From: SIG587 sp045649505 | Lineage (GTDB): Bacteria; Bacillota; Clostridia; Oscillospirales; Acutalibacteraceae | Reading direction: 5' to 3' | Length of the DNA stretch: 9,021 bases | NCBI GenBank assembly: GCA_045649505.1 | Contig: JAZRQA010000071.1 | Location: forward strand, 1-9,021 | Shown: positions 1 through 6,592 of the stretch, piece after piece | How positions within the stretch are numbered: the stretch's first letter is position 1 | Layout: each line of letters opens with the position of its first letter | Notes under the pieces: model-generated | Database searches by the model: none | What the model was told of the DNA's origin: nothing | What the model saw: only the letters and a program-made list of their open reading frames with translations | Position numbers and translations under genes: made by a program

Positions 1-1
1 C

Positions 2-499
2 ACAGAACGACATGGCTACGATCCGACTTATCGTTTTTCTATCCTTCATAATAACTGCATATTTGCGGAAGGATTTTCCATTTGCGGAACACGAGGCTGG
101 AATGTAAGCGACGGAGGAGAGCAGGATCAAAAGATATTGCATAGAGAATTGCAACGATTGGAGCATTCTTTGAAAGCTGCTGATGCAAATTCGGAAAAAA
201 TCGTATTTTTCCATTTTCCGCCTATTGAAAATGATATTGCGCCTTTTTTGCCTCTCTTGAAGGAGTATGGTGTTAAATTATGTTATTACGGGCATTTGCA
301 CGGTTCAAAGGCAATGCAAACGAAACCATTCATAAAAGAAGGAATACAATTTCATTTAATCTCTTGCGATGCCATTGGGTTTACGCCTCGGTGCGTTTCG
401 GAGGATTTTTTGGCGCTTTTGGAAGAAAACAAACAAAATAGCCAAAAAATCCCTGGATTTTGGAGGAAAGTTCTCTCTTATTTCATTAGAAAGAGTTGA
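2..499 (+). CDS. Metallophosphoesterase (calcineurin-like, COG1768-type), C-terminal part; 5' end outside window
   Basis: The reading frame is open from the left edge to the TGA at 497-499, giving 165 visible residues. An internal TTG at 137 could be called as a start, but family-like sequence continues upstream of it, so the true start lies outside the window. Visible motifs are CGTRGW (about 92-109), FHFPP (209-223), whose His is a likely metal ligand, and GHLHG (290-304), the C-terminal metal-binding motif of calcineurin-like phosphoesterases. The order of these motifs resembles the predicted phosphohydrolases of COG1768, which are usually about 230-240 residues, so roughly 70 N-terminal residues with the first DxH, GD and GNHD motifs are missing here. 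Substrate is unknown and the protein is probably cytoplasmic, since I see no membrane segment. It lies just upstream of tig in the same direction. The superfamily call is firm; the subfamily assignment is from memory of the motif pattern. Confidence 0.78.
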   Translation, partial: TERHGYDPTYRFSILHNNCIFAEGFSICGTRGWNVSDGGEQDQKILHRELQRLEHSLKAADANSEKIVFFHFPPIENDIAPFLPLLKEYGVKLCYYGHLHGSKAMQTKPFIKEGIQFHLISCDAIGFTPRCVSEDFLALLEENKQNSQKIPGFWRKVLSYFIRKS

Positions 500-524
500 C
501 ATTTTTGCATTTCGATTATAAAAT
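496..524 (+). promoter_or_regulatory. Sigma-A-type promoter for tig(-clpP-clpX)
   Basis: A perfect -35 TTGACA (496-501) is followed by exactly 17 bp and TAAAAT (519-524), a 5/6 match to the -10 consensus. The -35 overlaps the TGA stop of the phosphohydrolase gene, so the promoter is embedded in the end of the upstream gene. Transcription would begin near 531-533, giving a leader of about 35 nt before the tig ATG at 567. No CIRCE or CtsR heptad operator is visible next to it, so heat-shock repressor control is not suggested here. Confidence 0.8.
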
Positions 525-550
525 AAGATAGTTATGAATGAATTTCATAT

Positions 551-556
551 GGAGGT
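551..556 (+). promoter_or_regulatory. Ribosome binding site that fixes the tig start at 567
   Basis: GGAGGT lies 10 nt before ATG 567. The in-frame ATG at 534 has no Shine-Dalgarno sequence and sits almost on the predicted transcription start, and the 11 residues it would add are not typical of trigger factor. The N-terminus starting MNVKEVKKLE fits the family. Confidence 0.8.
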
Positions 557-566
557 AAAAAATAGG

Positions 567-2054
567 ATGAACGTTAAAGAAGTAAAGAAGCTGGAAAAAA
601 GCACCGTTGAGATGACCGTTGAGGTTAAGGGTGAAGAGTTTAAGAAGGCAGTAGATGCTGCTTTTAAGAAGAATCTTTCTAAGATTACTGTTCCCGGCTT
701 CCGTAAGGGTAAGGCTCCTCTGAGCATTATCGAGAAGTTCTATGGTCCTGAGGTGTTCTATGAGGATGCCCTTAATCTTCTCTATGCAGATGAGCTTGAG
801 GCCGCCGCCGCTGAGGCAAACTTAAAGATTGTTGACGACAAGATGAATTTTGATCTTGTTTCTATAAGCAAGGAAGATGGTGTTGACTTTAAGGTAACCC
901 TTACTACATATCCTGAAATTGAAGTAGGTGAGTATAAAGGCTTAAAGGCACAGCGCGTTATTGCTACCGTTGAGGACAGTGAGGTTGAGCAGTCTTTAAA
1001 CGCTATGGCAGAGCGCAACTCCCGTATGGTTCCCGTTACGGACAGAGCTGCACAGCTTGGTGATACCGCAGTTATTGACTATGAGGGCTTTGTTGATGAG
1101 GTTGCATTTGAAGGCGGCAAGGGTGAGTCCCACTCTCTTGAACTCGGCTCAGGCCAATTTATCCCTGGCTTTGAGGAGCAGATTGTAGGCCATAATGTTG
1201 AGGATGAGTTTGATGTAAATGTTGAATTCCCCGCAGAGTACCACGCAAAAGAACTTGCAGGAAAACCCGCAGTATTTAAGGTTAAGCTTCATGAGATAAA
1301 GGTTAAGGAGCTTCCTGCTCTTGATGATGAGTTTGCTAAGGATGCAAGCGAGTTTGATACCCTTGACGAGCTTAAAGCCGATATTAAGGCAAAGTCACTC
1401 GACAGAAAGCAAAAGATTGCAGAGGAAGATGTTGAAAATCAACTTATAGATACCATTATTGAGAACATCAAGGGTGATATTCCCGAGGCTCTTTATGAAA
1501 ATCGCGTAAAACAGTCTGTTCAGGAGTTTGATTACCGCCTCCAGTCTCAGGGTATGAACCTTGATCTTTATATGCAGTACACAGGTTCTTCCATTGAGGA
1601 GTTCTCAAAAACCTTCCGTCCTCAGGCAGAGCGTCAGGTTAAGATTCGCCTTGCACTTGAGAAAATTGTTGAACTTGAGAAGATTGAGCCTACTGTTGAT
1701 GAGATAAATGAGCAGATTGAAAAAATGGCTAAGGATTACGGCGTTGAAGCTGCTCAGGTTAAGGCAGCTATCCCCGAGTCTGAAATTTCTAAGGACCTTG
1801 CTGTTTCTAAGGCTATCGACCTTATTAAGGAAAATGCCGTTGTTGAAGATGTAAAGGAAAAGACCGAGAAGGCAGAGAAAGCCGAGAAGAAGGCTCCCGC
1901 AAAGAAAACAACCTCTACCGCTAAAAAGTCTACATCCTCTACCACCAAAAAGACAACTACCTCAAAAAAGGCTGAAGGTGAAGCTACCGAGAAGAAGCCC
2001 GCTGCAAAAAAAACAACTGCTAAAAAAGCAGAAAATCCTGCTGACGAGAAGTAA
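567..2054 (+). CDS. tig: Trigger factor, ribosome-associated chaperone and peptidyl-prolyl isomerase, with extended basic tail
   Basis: A chaperone that docks at the ribosomal exit tunnel and shields nascent chains; its FKBP-like domain catalyses prolyl cis-trans isomerisation. The 495-residue product has the N-terminal ribosome-binding domain with the signature GFRKGKAP at residues 44-51. The FKBP-type PPIase domain follows at about 160-245 (for example LGDTAVIDYEG and FIPGFEEQIVG). The C-terminal substrate-cradling helical domain ends near residue 428. Typical family length is about 430, so residues 431-495 are an extra low-complexity Lys/Thr/Ala tail (described separately). The start at 567 is chosen from the Shine-Dalgarno at 551-556. 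clpP follows after 56 bp in the same direction with no terminator between, so tig, clpP and clpX are probably co-transcribed from the promoter at 496-524. Identification is very secure. Confidence 0.97.
   Translation: MNVKEVKKLEKSTVEMTVEVKGEEFKKAVDAAFKKNLSKITVPGFRKGKAPLSIIEKFYGPEVFYEDALNLLYADELEAAAAEANLKIVDDKMNFDLVSISKEDGVDFKVTLTTYPEIEVGEYKGLKAQRVIATVEDSEVEQSLNAMAERNSRMVPVTDRAAQLGDTAVIDYEGFVDEVAFEGGKGESHSLELGSGQFIPGFEEQIVGHNVEDEFDVNVEFPAEYHAKELAGKPAVFKVKLHEIKVKELPALDDEFAKDASEFDTLDELKADIKAKSLDRKQKIAEEDVENQLIDTIIENIKGDIPEALYENRVKQSVQEFDYRLQSQGMNLDLYMQYTGSSIEEFSKTFRPQAERQVKIRLALEKIVELEKIEPTVDEINEQIEKMAKDYGVEAAQVKAAIPESEISKDLAVSKAIDLIKENAVVEDVKEKTEKAEKAEKKAPAKKTTSTAKKSTSSTTKKTTTSKKAEGEATEKKPAAKKTTAKKAENPADEK
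1857..2051 (+). other. Low-complexity Lys/Thr/Ala-rich C-terminal tail of trigger factor
   Basis: Residues 431-495 contain 20 Lys, 18 Ser/Thr and 10 acidic residues, giving a net charge of about +10. Eight KK doublets occur (441, 446, 453, 461, 467, 476, 481 and 486), often flanked by A, T or P, like the tails of histone H1 or HU-like proteins. The segment must be disordered. It is in frame and ends at a normal stop, so it is not a frameshift artefact. The function is unknown; contact with rRNA or other nucleic acid is an inference from the composition. Confidence 0.85.
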
Positions 2055-2097
2055 TTGTTTATAAATCCGATTAACGGTGCATACTTATAATATTATC

Positions 2098-2104
2098 GGA
2101 GGTG
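2098..2104 (+). promoter_or_regulatory. Ribosome binding site that fixes the clpP start at 2111
   Basis: GGAGGTG ends 6 nt before ATG 2111. The alternative GTG at 2102 lies inside this Shine-Dalgarno sequence and cannot be the start. From 2111 the protein begins MDMNLVPYVVEQT, as in many ClpP proteins. Confidence 0.8.
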
Positions 2105-2110
2105 TTTTTG

Positions 2111-2698
2111 ATGGATATGAATTTAGTTCCTTATGTTGTGGAGCAAACAAGCAGGGGAGAACGTTCTTATGATATTTTTTCCCGCTTGCTTAATGACCGA
2201 ATCATTATGTTATCTGATAAGGTTGACAATGCATCCGCAAGTATTATTATTGCACAGATGCTTTATCTTGAGGGACAAGACCCCAATAAGGACATAAACT
2301 TTTATATTAACAGCCCGGGCGGCTCTGTTTCCGCCGGTATGGCTATTTACGATACTATGCAGTATATCAAGTGTGATGTTAGCACTATTTGCCTTGGTAT
2401 GGCTGCAAGTATGGGCGCGTTCTTGCTTGCTGCAGGTACAAAGGGAAAGCGATATGCTCTGCCTAACAGTGAGATTATGATTCACCAGCCCTTAGGCTCC
2501 GCGGAGGGTCAGGCAACGGATATTCTTATTCACGCCCACCATATCGAAAAGATTCGTGAAAATATTAACCAGATTTTGTCAGACGCTACAGGTAAGCCTA
2601 TCGAAATCATTCGTCAGGATACCGAAAGAGATAATTTTATGTCTGCTTCACAAGCCGCTGAATACGGTCTTATCGATAAGGTTATCACTAAAAGATAG
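2111..2698 (+). CDS. clpP: ATP-dependent Clp protease proteolytic subunit
   Basis: Serine peptidase that forms a double heptameric barrel and degrades proteins fed in by ClpX or other Clp ATPases in the cytoplasm. The 195-residue product is of standard length. The catalytic triad is complete: Ser100 in GMAASMGAF, His125 in MIHQPLG and Asp174 in TERDNF, a uniform +3 offset from the E. coli mature numbering (97/122/171). The oxyanion and strand region NSPGGSVSAG is at 68-77. The gene is 56 bp downstream of tig and 12 bp upstream of clpX, which indicates one operon. No separate convincing promoter is seen in the 56-bp gap. Nothing abnormal is visible. Confidence 0.98.
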   Translation: MDMNLVPYVVEQTSRGERSYDIFSRLLNDRIIMLSDKVDNASASIIIAQMLYLEGQDPNKDINFYINSPGGSVSAGMAIYDTMQYIKCDVSTICLGMAASMGAFLLAAGTKGKRYALPNSEIMIHQPLGSAEGQATDILIHAHHIEKIRENINQILSDATGKPIEIIRQDTERDNFMSASQAAEYGLIDKVITKR

Positions 2699-2710
2699 AG
2701 GTATAGGTTA

Positions 2711-3952
2711 ATGCCGAATAAAGACATTGACAACCCACAGATTAAATGTTCATTTTGCGGCAAAACGCAGGATGAGGTTACACGCCTGGTCGAGGGACCC
2801 GGCGTGTATATTTGTGACGGTTGTATTCAGTTTTGTAACTCTTTGCTTTTTGATGAAGAGGAGATAACTCCCCGTAATTCTAAAAAGAAAAAAAGCGATG
2901 AGTTTACTCTTTTAAAGCCAGCCGAAATAAAGGCAAAGCTTGATGAATATGTTATTGGTCAGGATGAAGCGAAAAAGGTTCTTTCTGTTGCGGTTTATAA
3001 TCATTATAAGCGTATATTTAAAGAAACCGAAAGCGATGTAGAACTTGCAAAAAGCAATGTGCTTATGCTCGGTCCTACAGGCGTTGGTAAGACATTACTT
3101 GCTCAGACCCTTGCGCGTATTCTTGACGTGCCTATTGCCATAACCGATGCTACTACTCTTACCGAAGCAGGATATGTTGGCGAGGATGTTGAAAATATTC
3201 TTCTGCGTCTTATTCAAGCGGCTGATTTTGATATTGAACGTGCACAGCGCGGTATCATCTATGTTGATGAGATTGATAAAATTGCCCGAAAGTCAGAGAA
3301 TGCTTCCATAACCCGTGATGTAAGCGGTGAAGGCGTACAGCAGGCATTGCTGAAAATTTTAGAGGGTGTTGTTTCTAATGTTCCGCCGCAGGGTGGCAGA
3401 AAGCATCCGCAACAGGAATTTATTCAGATTGATACCACCAATATTCTTTTCATTTGTGCAGGCGCATTTGATGGAATTGAAAAGGTTATAGAACGTCGTA
3501 TAGGCGGCAGTTCGCTGGGATTTGGAGCTGACGTTAAGTCTCCTAAAAGCATTGAGGCTCAGGCCCTTTGTGAGATTGCAACACACCAAGACCTTGTTAA
3601 GTTTGGTTTAATACCTGAGCTTGTTGGGCGACTGCCTGTTATTACTGCGCTTGGCGGTATGGATGAGGAAACCCTTATTCGTATTATGACCGAGCCTAAA
3701 AACTCAATAATAAAGCAGTACCAAGCTCTTTTCGCTATGGACGGCATTGAGCTTGTTTTTGAGGATGATGCTCTTAAACATATTGCAAAGCTTACTGTTG
3801 AACGAAAAACAGGTGCTAGGGGTTTGCGTTCTATTATTGAAGGTGTTTTACAAGATATTATGTTCAGCGTTCCTTCAAAAGATAATGTTGCAAAGGTTAC
3901 GATTACCGCCGAAACGGTTGGCGGTGGCGAACCCTTAATTATCGAAAAATAA
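2711..3952 (+). CDS. clpX: ATP-dependent Clp protease ATP-binding subunit ClpX
   Basis: AAA+ unfoldase that recognises degrons, unfolds substrates and threads them into ClpP. The 413-residue product has the N-terminal zinc-binding domain with Cys13, Cys16, Cys35 and Cys38. Walker A is GPTGVGKT (121-128), the pore-1 loop is GYVG (154-157), and Walker B is IIYVDEIDK (182-190). The RKH loop is at 230-232, the ClpP-docking tripeptide is LGF at 269-271 (the usual form is IGF), the arginine-finger region is VGRLP (305-309), and the sensor-2 GAR is at 368-370. All parts needed for a working ClpX are present. A Shine-Dalgarno AGAGGT (2697-2702) overlaps the clpP stop and ends 8 nt before the ATG, so translation of the two genes is probably coupled. 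In many Clostridia lon follows; here a terminator follows instead. Confidence 0.98.
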   Translation: MPNKDIDNPQIKCSFCGKTQDEVTRLVEGPGVYICDGCIQFCNSLLFDEEEITPRNSKKKKSDEFTLLKPAEIKAKLDEYVIGQDEAKKVLSVAVYNHYKRIFKETESDVELAKSNVLMLGPTGVGKTLLAQTLARILDVPIAITDATTLTEAGYVGEDVENILLRLIQAADFDIERAQRGIIYVDEIDKIARKSENASITRDVSGEGVQQALLKILEGVVSNVPPQGGRKHPQQEFIQIDTTNILFICAGAFDGIEKVIERRIGGSSLGFGADVKSPKSIEAQALCEIATHQDLVKFGLIPELVGRLPVITALGGMDEETLIRIMTEPKNSIIKQYQALFAMDGIELVFEDDALKHIAKLTVERKTGARGLRSIIEGVLQDIMFSVPSKDNVAKVTITAETVGGGEPLIIEK

Positions 3953-3958
3953 TACAAC

Positions 3959-4003
3959 AAGTACATTTCACATTTGATTTTGTGAAATGTACTTTTATTT
4001 TAT
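3959..4003 (+). terminator. Intrinsic terminator after clpX
   Basis: A perfect 14-bp inverted repeat (3959-3972 with 3981-3994, AAGTACATTTCACA on the left arm) encloses an 8-nt loop and runs into a T-rich tail (3993-4003). It starts 7 nt after the clpX stop codon and should end the tig-clpP-clpX transcript. The stem is AT-rich but long. Confidence 0.85.
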
Positions 4004-4038
4004 CACTAATTTAGAGCTTTTTCATATTATGGTATAGA
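4004..4038 (+). promoter_or_regulatory. Candidate promoter(s) for the Cys-rich gene; sporulation sigma-like or weak sigma-A
   Basis: Two overlapping readings are possible. CATATTAT at 4023-4030 with an AC at 4005-4006, 16 bp upstream, resembles the SigK-type pattern (AC, 16-17 bp, CATAnnnTA), although the last base is G rather than A. Alternatively TTTAGA (4010-4015), 17 bp and TATAGA (4033-4038) give a 4/6 plus 4/6 sigma-A match. A promoter is expected here because a terminator lies just upstream and a strong Shine-Dalgarno (GGAGG, 4072-4076) lies downstream. Which sigma factor is used cannot be decided from sequence alone. Confidence 0.35.
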
Positions 4039-4083
4039 AGTGAGTTATGCTCAGCTTCACACTATAACATAGGAGGCTTTTAT

Positions 4084-4893
4084 ATGTCAGAAACTAATGA
4101 AGCCAATTTTGAAGGTGGCTTTAGGGAAGCGGTTTGTATTGATGCCGGAAGAATTTATGATTCCTGCTGTTCAAGGGATTGTCTTGAGGATTTAAGATGC
4201 TTTTTCTCATCTGAAACACAACAGATTATAAATCAGGCAATAAGCGTTCATATCCGTAACGCGGAGGTTTTAAAGGTTTACATTGATGTTGAGCCCGTAA
4301 GCTTCAACAGAGGTTACTTCTCTTGCGATTTAACATTTTTCTTCCTTGTTGAGTTTGATGCATTCTTAAGCTTGCATAGTGCACCTAAACAGATAAAAGG
4401 TATAGCCGCATTTAATAAGCGAGTTATACTTTTCGGAAGCGAAGGAAATGTAAAAATATTTTCAAATGAAGTAACCGTAGAAGAGGATACAGATAATCAG
4501 CTTAGAATGACAAATAATATGCCTCGTTGCGTAGTCCAGTGTGTGGAACCCGTTGCTCTTGGCTCAAGGCTGTGTGAAATCAAGGGACCGCAGGATTGCT
4601 GTTGTATACCCGCCTGTGTATGTAATTATATCGGCGGAGACTTAGTAACTGAGCTACCTGCAGGCTCACCGACAGTTTATGCGACATTAGGCCTGTTTAC
4701 GGTTGTTCAGCTTATTCGAAATGTGCAGATGCTCGTTCCTGTGTATGACTTCTGTATCCCCGAAAAGGAATGCAATGCAACAGGCAGCGACCGTCAGCCC
4801 TGCGATGTGTTCAGTAATATTAAATTTCCCACAAATGATTTCTTCCCCCCAAGTGCACCAAATGGTGATACCGATTGCGGATGCACTAAGTAA
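4084..4893 (+). CDS. Conserved-looking cysteine-rich protein of unknown function (possible spore-associated protein)
   Basis: I do not recognise a named family. The 269-residue product has 19 cysteines (about 7 percent). They fall at 18, 28, 29, 33, 39, 81, 149, 153 and 164, in a dense DCCCIPACVC cluster (172, 173, 174, 178, 180), then at 224, 230, 240, 265 and 267. Residues 45-130 alternate hydrophobic and polar residues as in a beta-rich fold. Residues 195-225 form a hydrophobic stretch (LGLFTVVQLIRNVQMLVPV) broken by charged residues, so probably not a membrane helix. No signal peptide is seen. The start is firm, with GGAGG 7 nt before the ATG. The gene is monocistronic, flanked by terminators at 3959-4003 and 4895-4928. 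High Cys content, beta-rich character and the SigK-like upstream element fit a spore-coat or other disulfide- or metal-rich protein, but this is inference. The coding call is secure; the function is open. Confidence 0.85.
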   Translation: MSETNEANFEGGFREAVCIDAGRIYDSCCSRDCLEDLRCFFSSETQQIINQAISVHIRNAEVLKVYIDVEPVSFNRGYFSCDLTFFFLVEFDAFLSLHSAPKQIKGIAAFNKRVILFGSEGNVKIFSNEVTVEEDTDNQLRMTNNMPRCVVQCVEPVALGSRLCEIKGPQDCCCIPACVCNYIGGDLVTELPAGSPTVYATLGLFTVVQLIRNVQMLVPVYDFCIPEKECNATGSDRQPCDVFSNIKFPTNDFFPPSAPNGDTDCGCTK

Positions 4894-4894
4894 T

Positions 4895-4928
4895 AAAAAC
4901 ACCCCGCCAAGCCTTGCGGGGTGTTTTT
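4895..4928. terminator. Bidirectional intrinsic terminator between convergent genes
   Basis: A perfect 13-bp inverted repeat (4895-4907 with 4916-4928) with a GC-rich core CACCCCGC/GCGGGGTG and an 8-nt loop. The A5 tract on the left and T5 tract on the right provide a U-run for both strands. It begins 1 nt after the stop of the Cys-rich gene and lies 8 nt beyond the stop of the minus-strand mutase gene, so it should end both transcripts. Confidence 0.92.
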
Positions 4929-4936
4929 ACAAAATG

Positions 4937-6415
4937 TTATTTTAAAGAAGAAATATCAAGCAATTCAAACTGTTTAAAGAAGGGGCGTAGATTATCTACC
5001 ATTTCGTCTATACCGCCTACAGTATTGCATTCAAAATTCATAGGCATAACAGGGTCGTGCACACTCATTCTAAGCAAAAACCATCCGTCCTTGTATGATA
5101 CGCGCAGTCCTTCGCGGTTATCATCGGCTACGGTGTAGTCGGCATTCCCTTCAACAAAAGCCTGAAGCTTTGAAAGCACTTGCTCGCCATAGGCTCTGAA
5201 ATCATCAGCTTTAATATTAAAGCGACATTCACGCTCGAACGCAGGCATTGCAAGACTGCTTAGTATAGAGTTAAGGTCCTGACCTTTTGCAAGTTCAATT
5301 ATTATCTTGGTAACAAGGTATGCGCCGTCATCAAGAAAGTAATTTTCTCTGAACGCTGCGTGTCCTGAGGTTTCAATTGCTAAGGGACAGTTAATGCCCT
5401 TCGCACATAGCTCCTGAGCCTTGCTTATAACATTTTTATAACCGCGCCTGTATCGATAATGTTTTCCCTTTAAATGCTCATTTATATAGGTTTTAAGACC
5501 ATCTGATGTAACCGAGTCTGTAACAATTGTTGCTCCCTCGTTACCCTGTACCGCAATAAAGGAAGCAAGGGCAATAAGTCGGTTACGGTTTATCTCGTTA
5601 CCGCTTGAATCAACACAACCCGCTCTATCAACATCGGTATCAAAAATAAGTCCTAAATCAGCACCTGAGGCTTTAACTGCATTGCATATGCTCTCCATTG
5701 CAACCCCGTCTTCAGGGTTGGGGATATGATTTGGAAACATACCATCGGGCTCTAAGAACTGGCTGCCTGAAATATCGGCGCCTAAAGGCAATAAAACCTC
5801 TTTGGCATAAAAACCGCCTGCACCGTTTCCCGCATCTACAATTATATGATAACCCGAAAGGGGTTTTTCACTTTCGGCTTTACCTACAGCATCGCATATT
5901 GCTTTGCGAAGTCTTGCTGCATATGTAGGCATATAATCGATTTTTTTTACTTGCCCTGCCGCGTTGCCGAAAACACAAGTTTTTTCATCTGCAAGAGAAA
6001 TTATCTCACCGATATCGTCTGAGTCAAGACCGCCTTTTGGTATAAAGAATTTAAGTCCGTTGCGGTCACAAGGATGGTGACTTGCTGTTATCTGTACTGC
6101 TGCATCAGATTTTAAATCAATTGTAGTCATAAACATTGCAGGGGTAGAAGATAGTCCGCAATCAAGCGCGCTGGCGCCTGCTGCAGTTATGGCGTTTATA
6201 ACCTGTGTTTTAATTCGCTGTGCGGTTATACGGGAATCGTGACCTACACAGATTTTAAGATTATTAGCAGCCACACCAGTCTTTTTGCATAGCCAAAATA
6301 TAAATGCCCCTGTAATATCATAAACCGCTTCATCGGTAAGATTTACAGTTTTTTTGCCTATATCACTTGCTATTCCGCGAACATCGGTGCCGCTTTTTAA
6401 TTCTTTATAACTCAT
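4937..6415 (-). CDS. Phosphoglucomutase/phosphomannomutase family protein (alpha-D-phosphohexomutase)
   Basis: Interconverts hexose 1-phosphate and 6-phosphate through a phosphoserine enzyme. The 492-residue product has all four superfamily elements. They are the active-site loop TASHHP (110-115, catalytic Ser112), the Mg-binding loop DTDVDR (259-264), the sugar-binding loop ETSGHA (348-353) and the phosphate-contact region LLRMSVHDP (447-455). The ETSGH form and the divergent phosphate loop place it in a side branch rather than with classic GlmM or Pgm, so preference for glucose or mannose phosphate is not certain. The start is at 6415 because AAGGAG (6422-6427) is 6 nt upstream of the ATG; a longer frame to 6481 merely reads through the preceding small gene out of phase. 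It is the second gene of an operon with the 42-residue ORF, 2 nt away, and ends at the shared terminator. With galT nearby, a glucose-1-phosphate to glucose-6-phosphate role is plausible. Confidence 0.93.
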   Translation of the reverse strand: MSYKELKSGTDVRGIASDIGKKTVNLTDEAVYDITGAFIFWLCKKTGVAANNLKICVGHDSRITAQRIKTQVINAITAAGASALDCGLSSTPAMFMTTIDLKSDAAVQITASHHPCDRNGLKFFIPKGGLDSDDIGEIISLADEKTCVFGNAAGQVKKIDYMPTYAARLRKAICDAVGKAESEKPLSGYHIIVDAGNGAGGFYAKEVLLPLGADISGSQFLEPDGMFPNHIPNPEDGVAMESICNAVKASGADLGLIFDTDVDRAGCVDSSGNEINRNRLIALASFIAVQGNEGATIVTDSVTSDGLKTYINEHLKGKHYRYRRGYKNVISKAQELCAKGINCPLAIETSGHAAFRENYFLDDGAYLVTKIIIELAKGQDLNSILSSLAMPAFERECRFNIKADDFRAYGEQVLSKLQAFVEGNADYTVADDNREGLRVSYKDGWFLLRMSVHDPVMPMNFECNTVGGIDEMVDNLRPFFKQFELLDISSLK

Positions 6416-6417
6416 TT

Positions 6418-6546
6418 TTAACTCCTTATTCCCATAAAATATCCCATTGCAATAAAGCTTATCGCAATAATAAGCAAACAACAGGTTGTAATTATAAATG
6501 TCTTAATAAAAATTAACTTGTTTCTTTCTTGCCTTTGCCTTTTCAA
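6418..6546 (-). CDS. Small single-pass membrane protein, 42 residues, upstream of the mutase gene
   Basis: The ORF starts with TTG at 6546-6544 and stops with TAA at 6420-6418. A Shine-Dalgarno GAGGTG ends 7 nt before the TTG. The product begins MKRQRQERNK, a strongly basic head, followed by an uninterrupted hydrophobic stretch at residues 11-38 (LIFIKTFIITTCCLLIIAI onward) and a short MGIRS end. By the positive-inside rule the N-terminus would be cytoplasmic with one membrane helix. The stop lies 2 nt before the mutase ATG, and the mutase Shine-Dalgarno lies inside the last codons, so translation is probably coupled. No named family is recognised. It could instead be a leader peptide controlling the mutase, but basic-head plus helix character and a proper ribosome binding site favour a real protein. 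Confidence 0.6.
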   Translation of the reverse strand: MKRQRQERNKLIFIKTFIITTCCLLIIAISFIAMGYFMGIRS

Positions 6547-6577
6547 AACCTTTCACCTCGTAAAAAGTATTGGCAAA

Positions 6578-6592
6578 GATAAAATTTTTATC
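6578..6592. promoter_or_regulatory. 15-bp perfect palindrome in divergent promoter region, candidate operator
   Basis: GATAAAA-T-TTTTATC is a perfect inverted repeat with a 1-nt centre. It is located between the divergent starts of the small membrane ORF (6546, minus) and the MecA-like gene (6623, plus), 32 and 31 nt from the two starts. Its near-central position suits a regulator acting on both directions. AT-rich palindromes can arise by chance, and no regulator is identified. Confidence 0.3.

Noticed and set aside
534..566. Longer tig start at ATG 534, adding 11 residues.
   Set aside because: No ribosome binding site, nearly coincident with the predicted transcription start, and the GGAGGT at 551-556 clearly serves ATG 567.
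2086..2091. Perfect TATAAT upstream of clpP as a possible separate promoter.
   Set aside because: No usable -35 at 16-18 bp (TTGTTT at 2055-2060 is 25 bp away), and transcription would start inside the Shine-Dalgarno sequence.
3559..3966. Minus-strand open frame of 135 codons antisense to clpX.
   Set aside because: Lies opposite a fully conserved clpX coding region, its product has no recognisable motif, and it is explained as a shadow of the real gene.
4037..4058. Imperfect hairpin GAAG(T)GAG / CTC(AG)CTTC in the leader of the Cys-rich gene as a riboswitch or attenuator.
   Set aside because: Short, bulged stem with no T-run and no resemblance to a known riboswitch.
6416..6481. N-terminal extension of the mutase to 6481.
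   Set aside because: It lacks a ribosome binding site and overlaps, out of frame, the better-supported 42-residue ORF; the family-like start MSYKELKSGTDVRG is at 6415 with AAGGAG 6 nt upstream.
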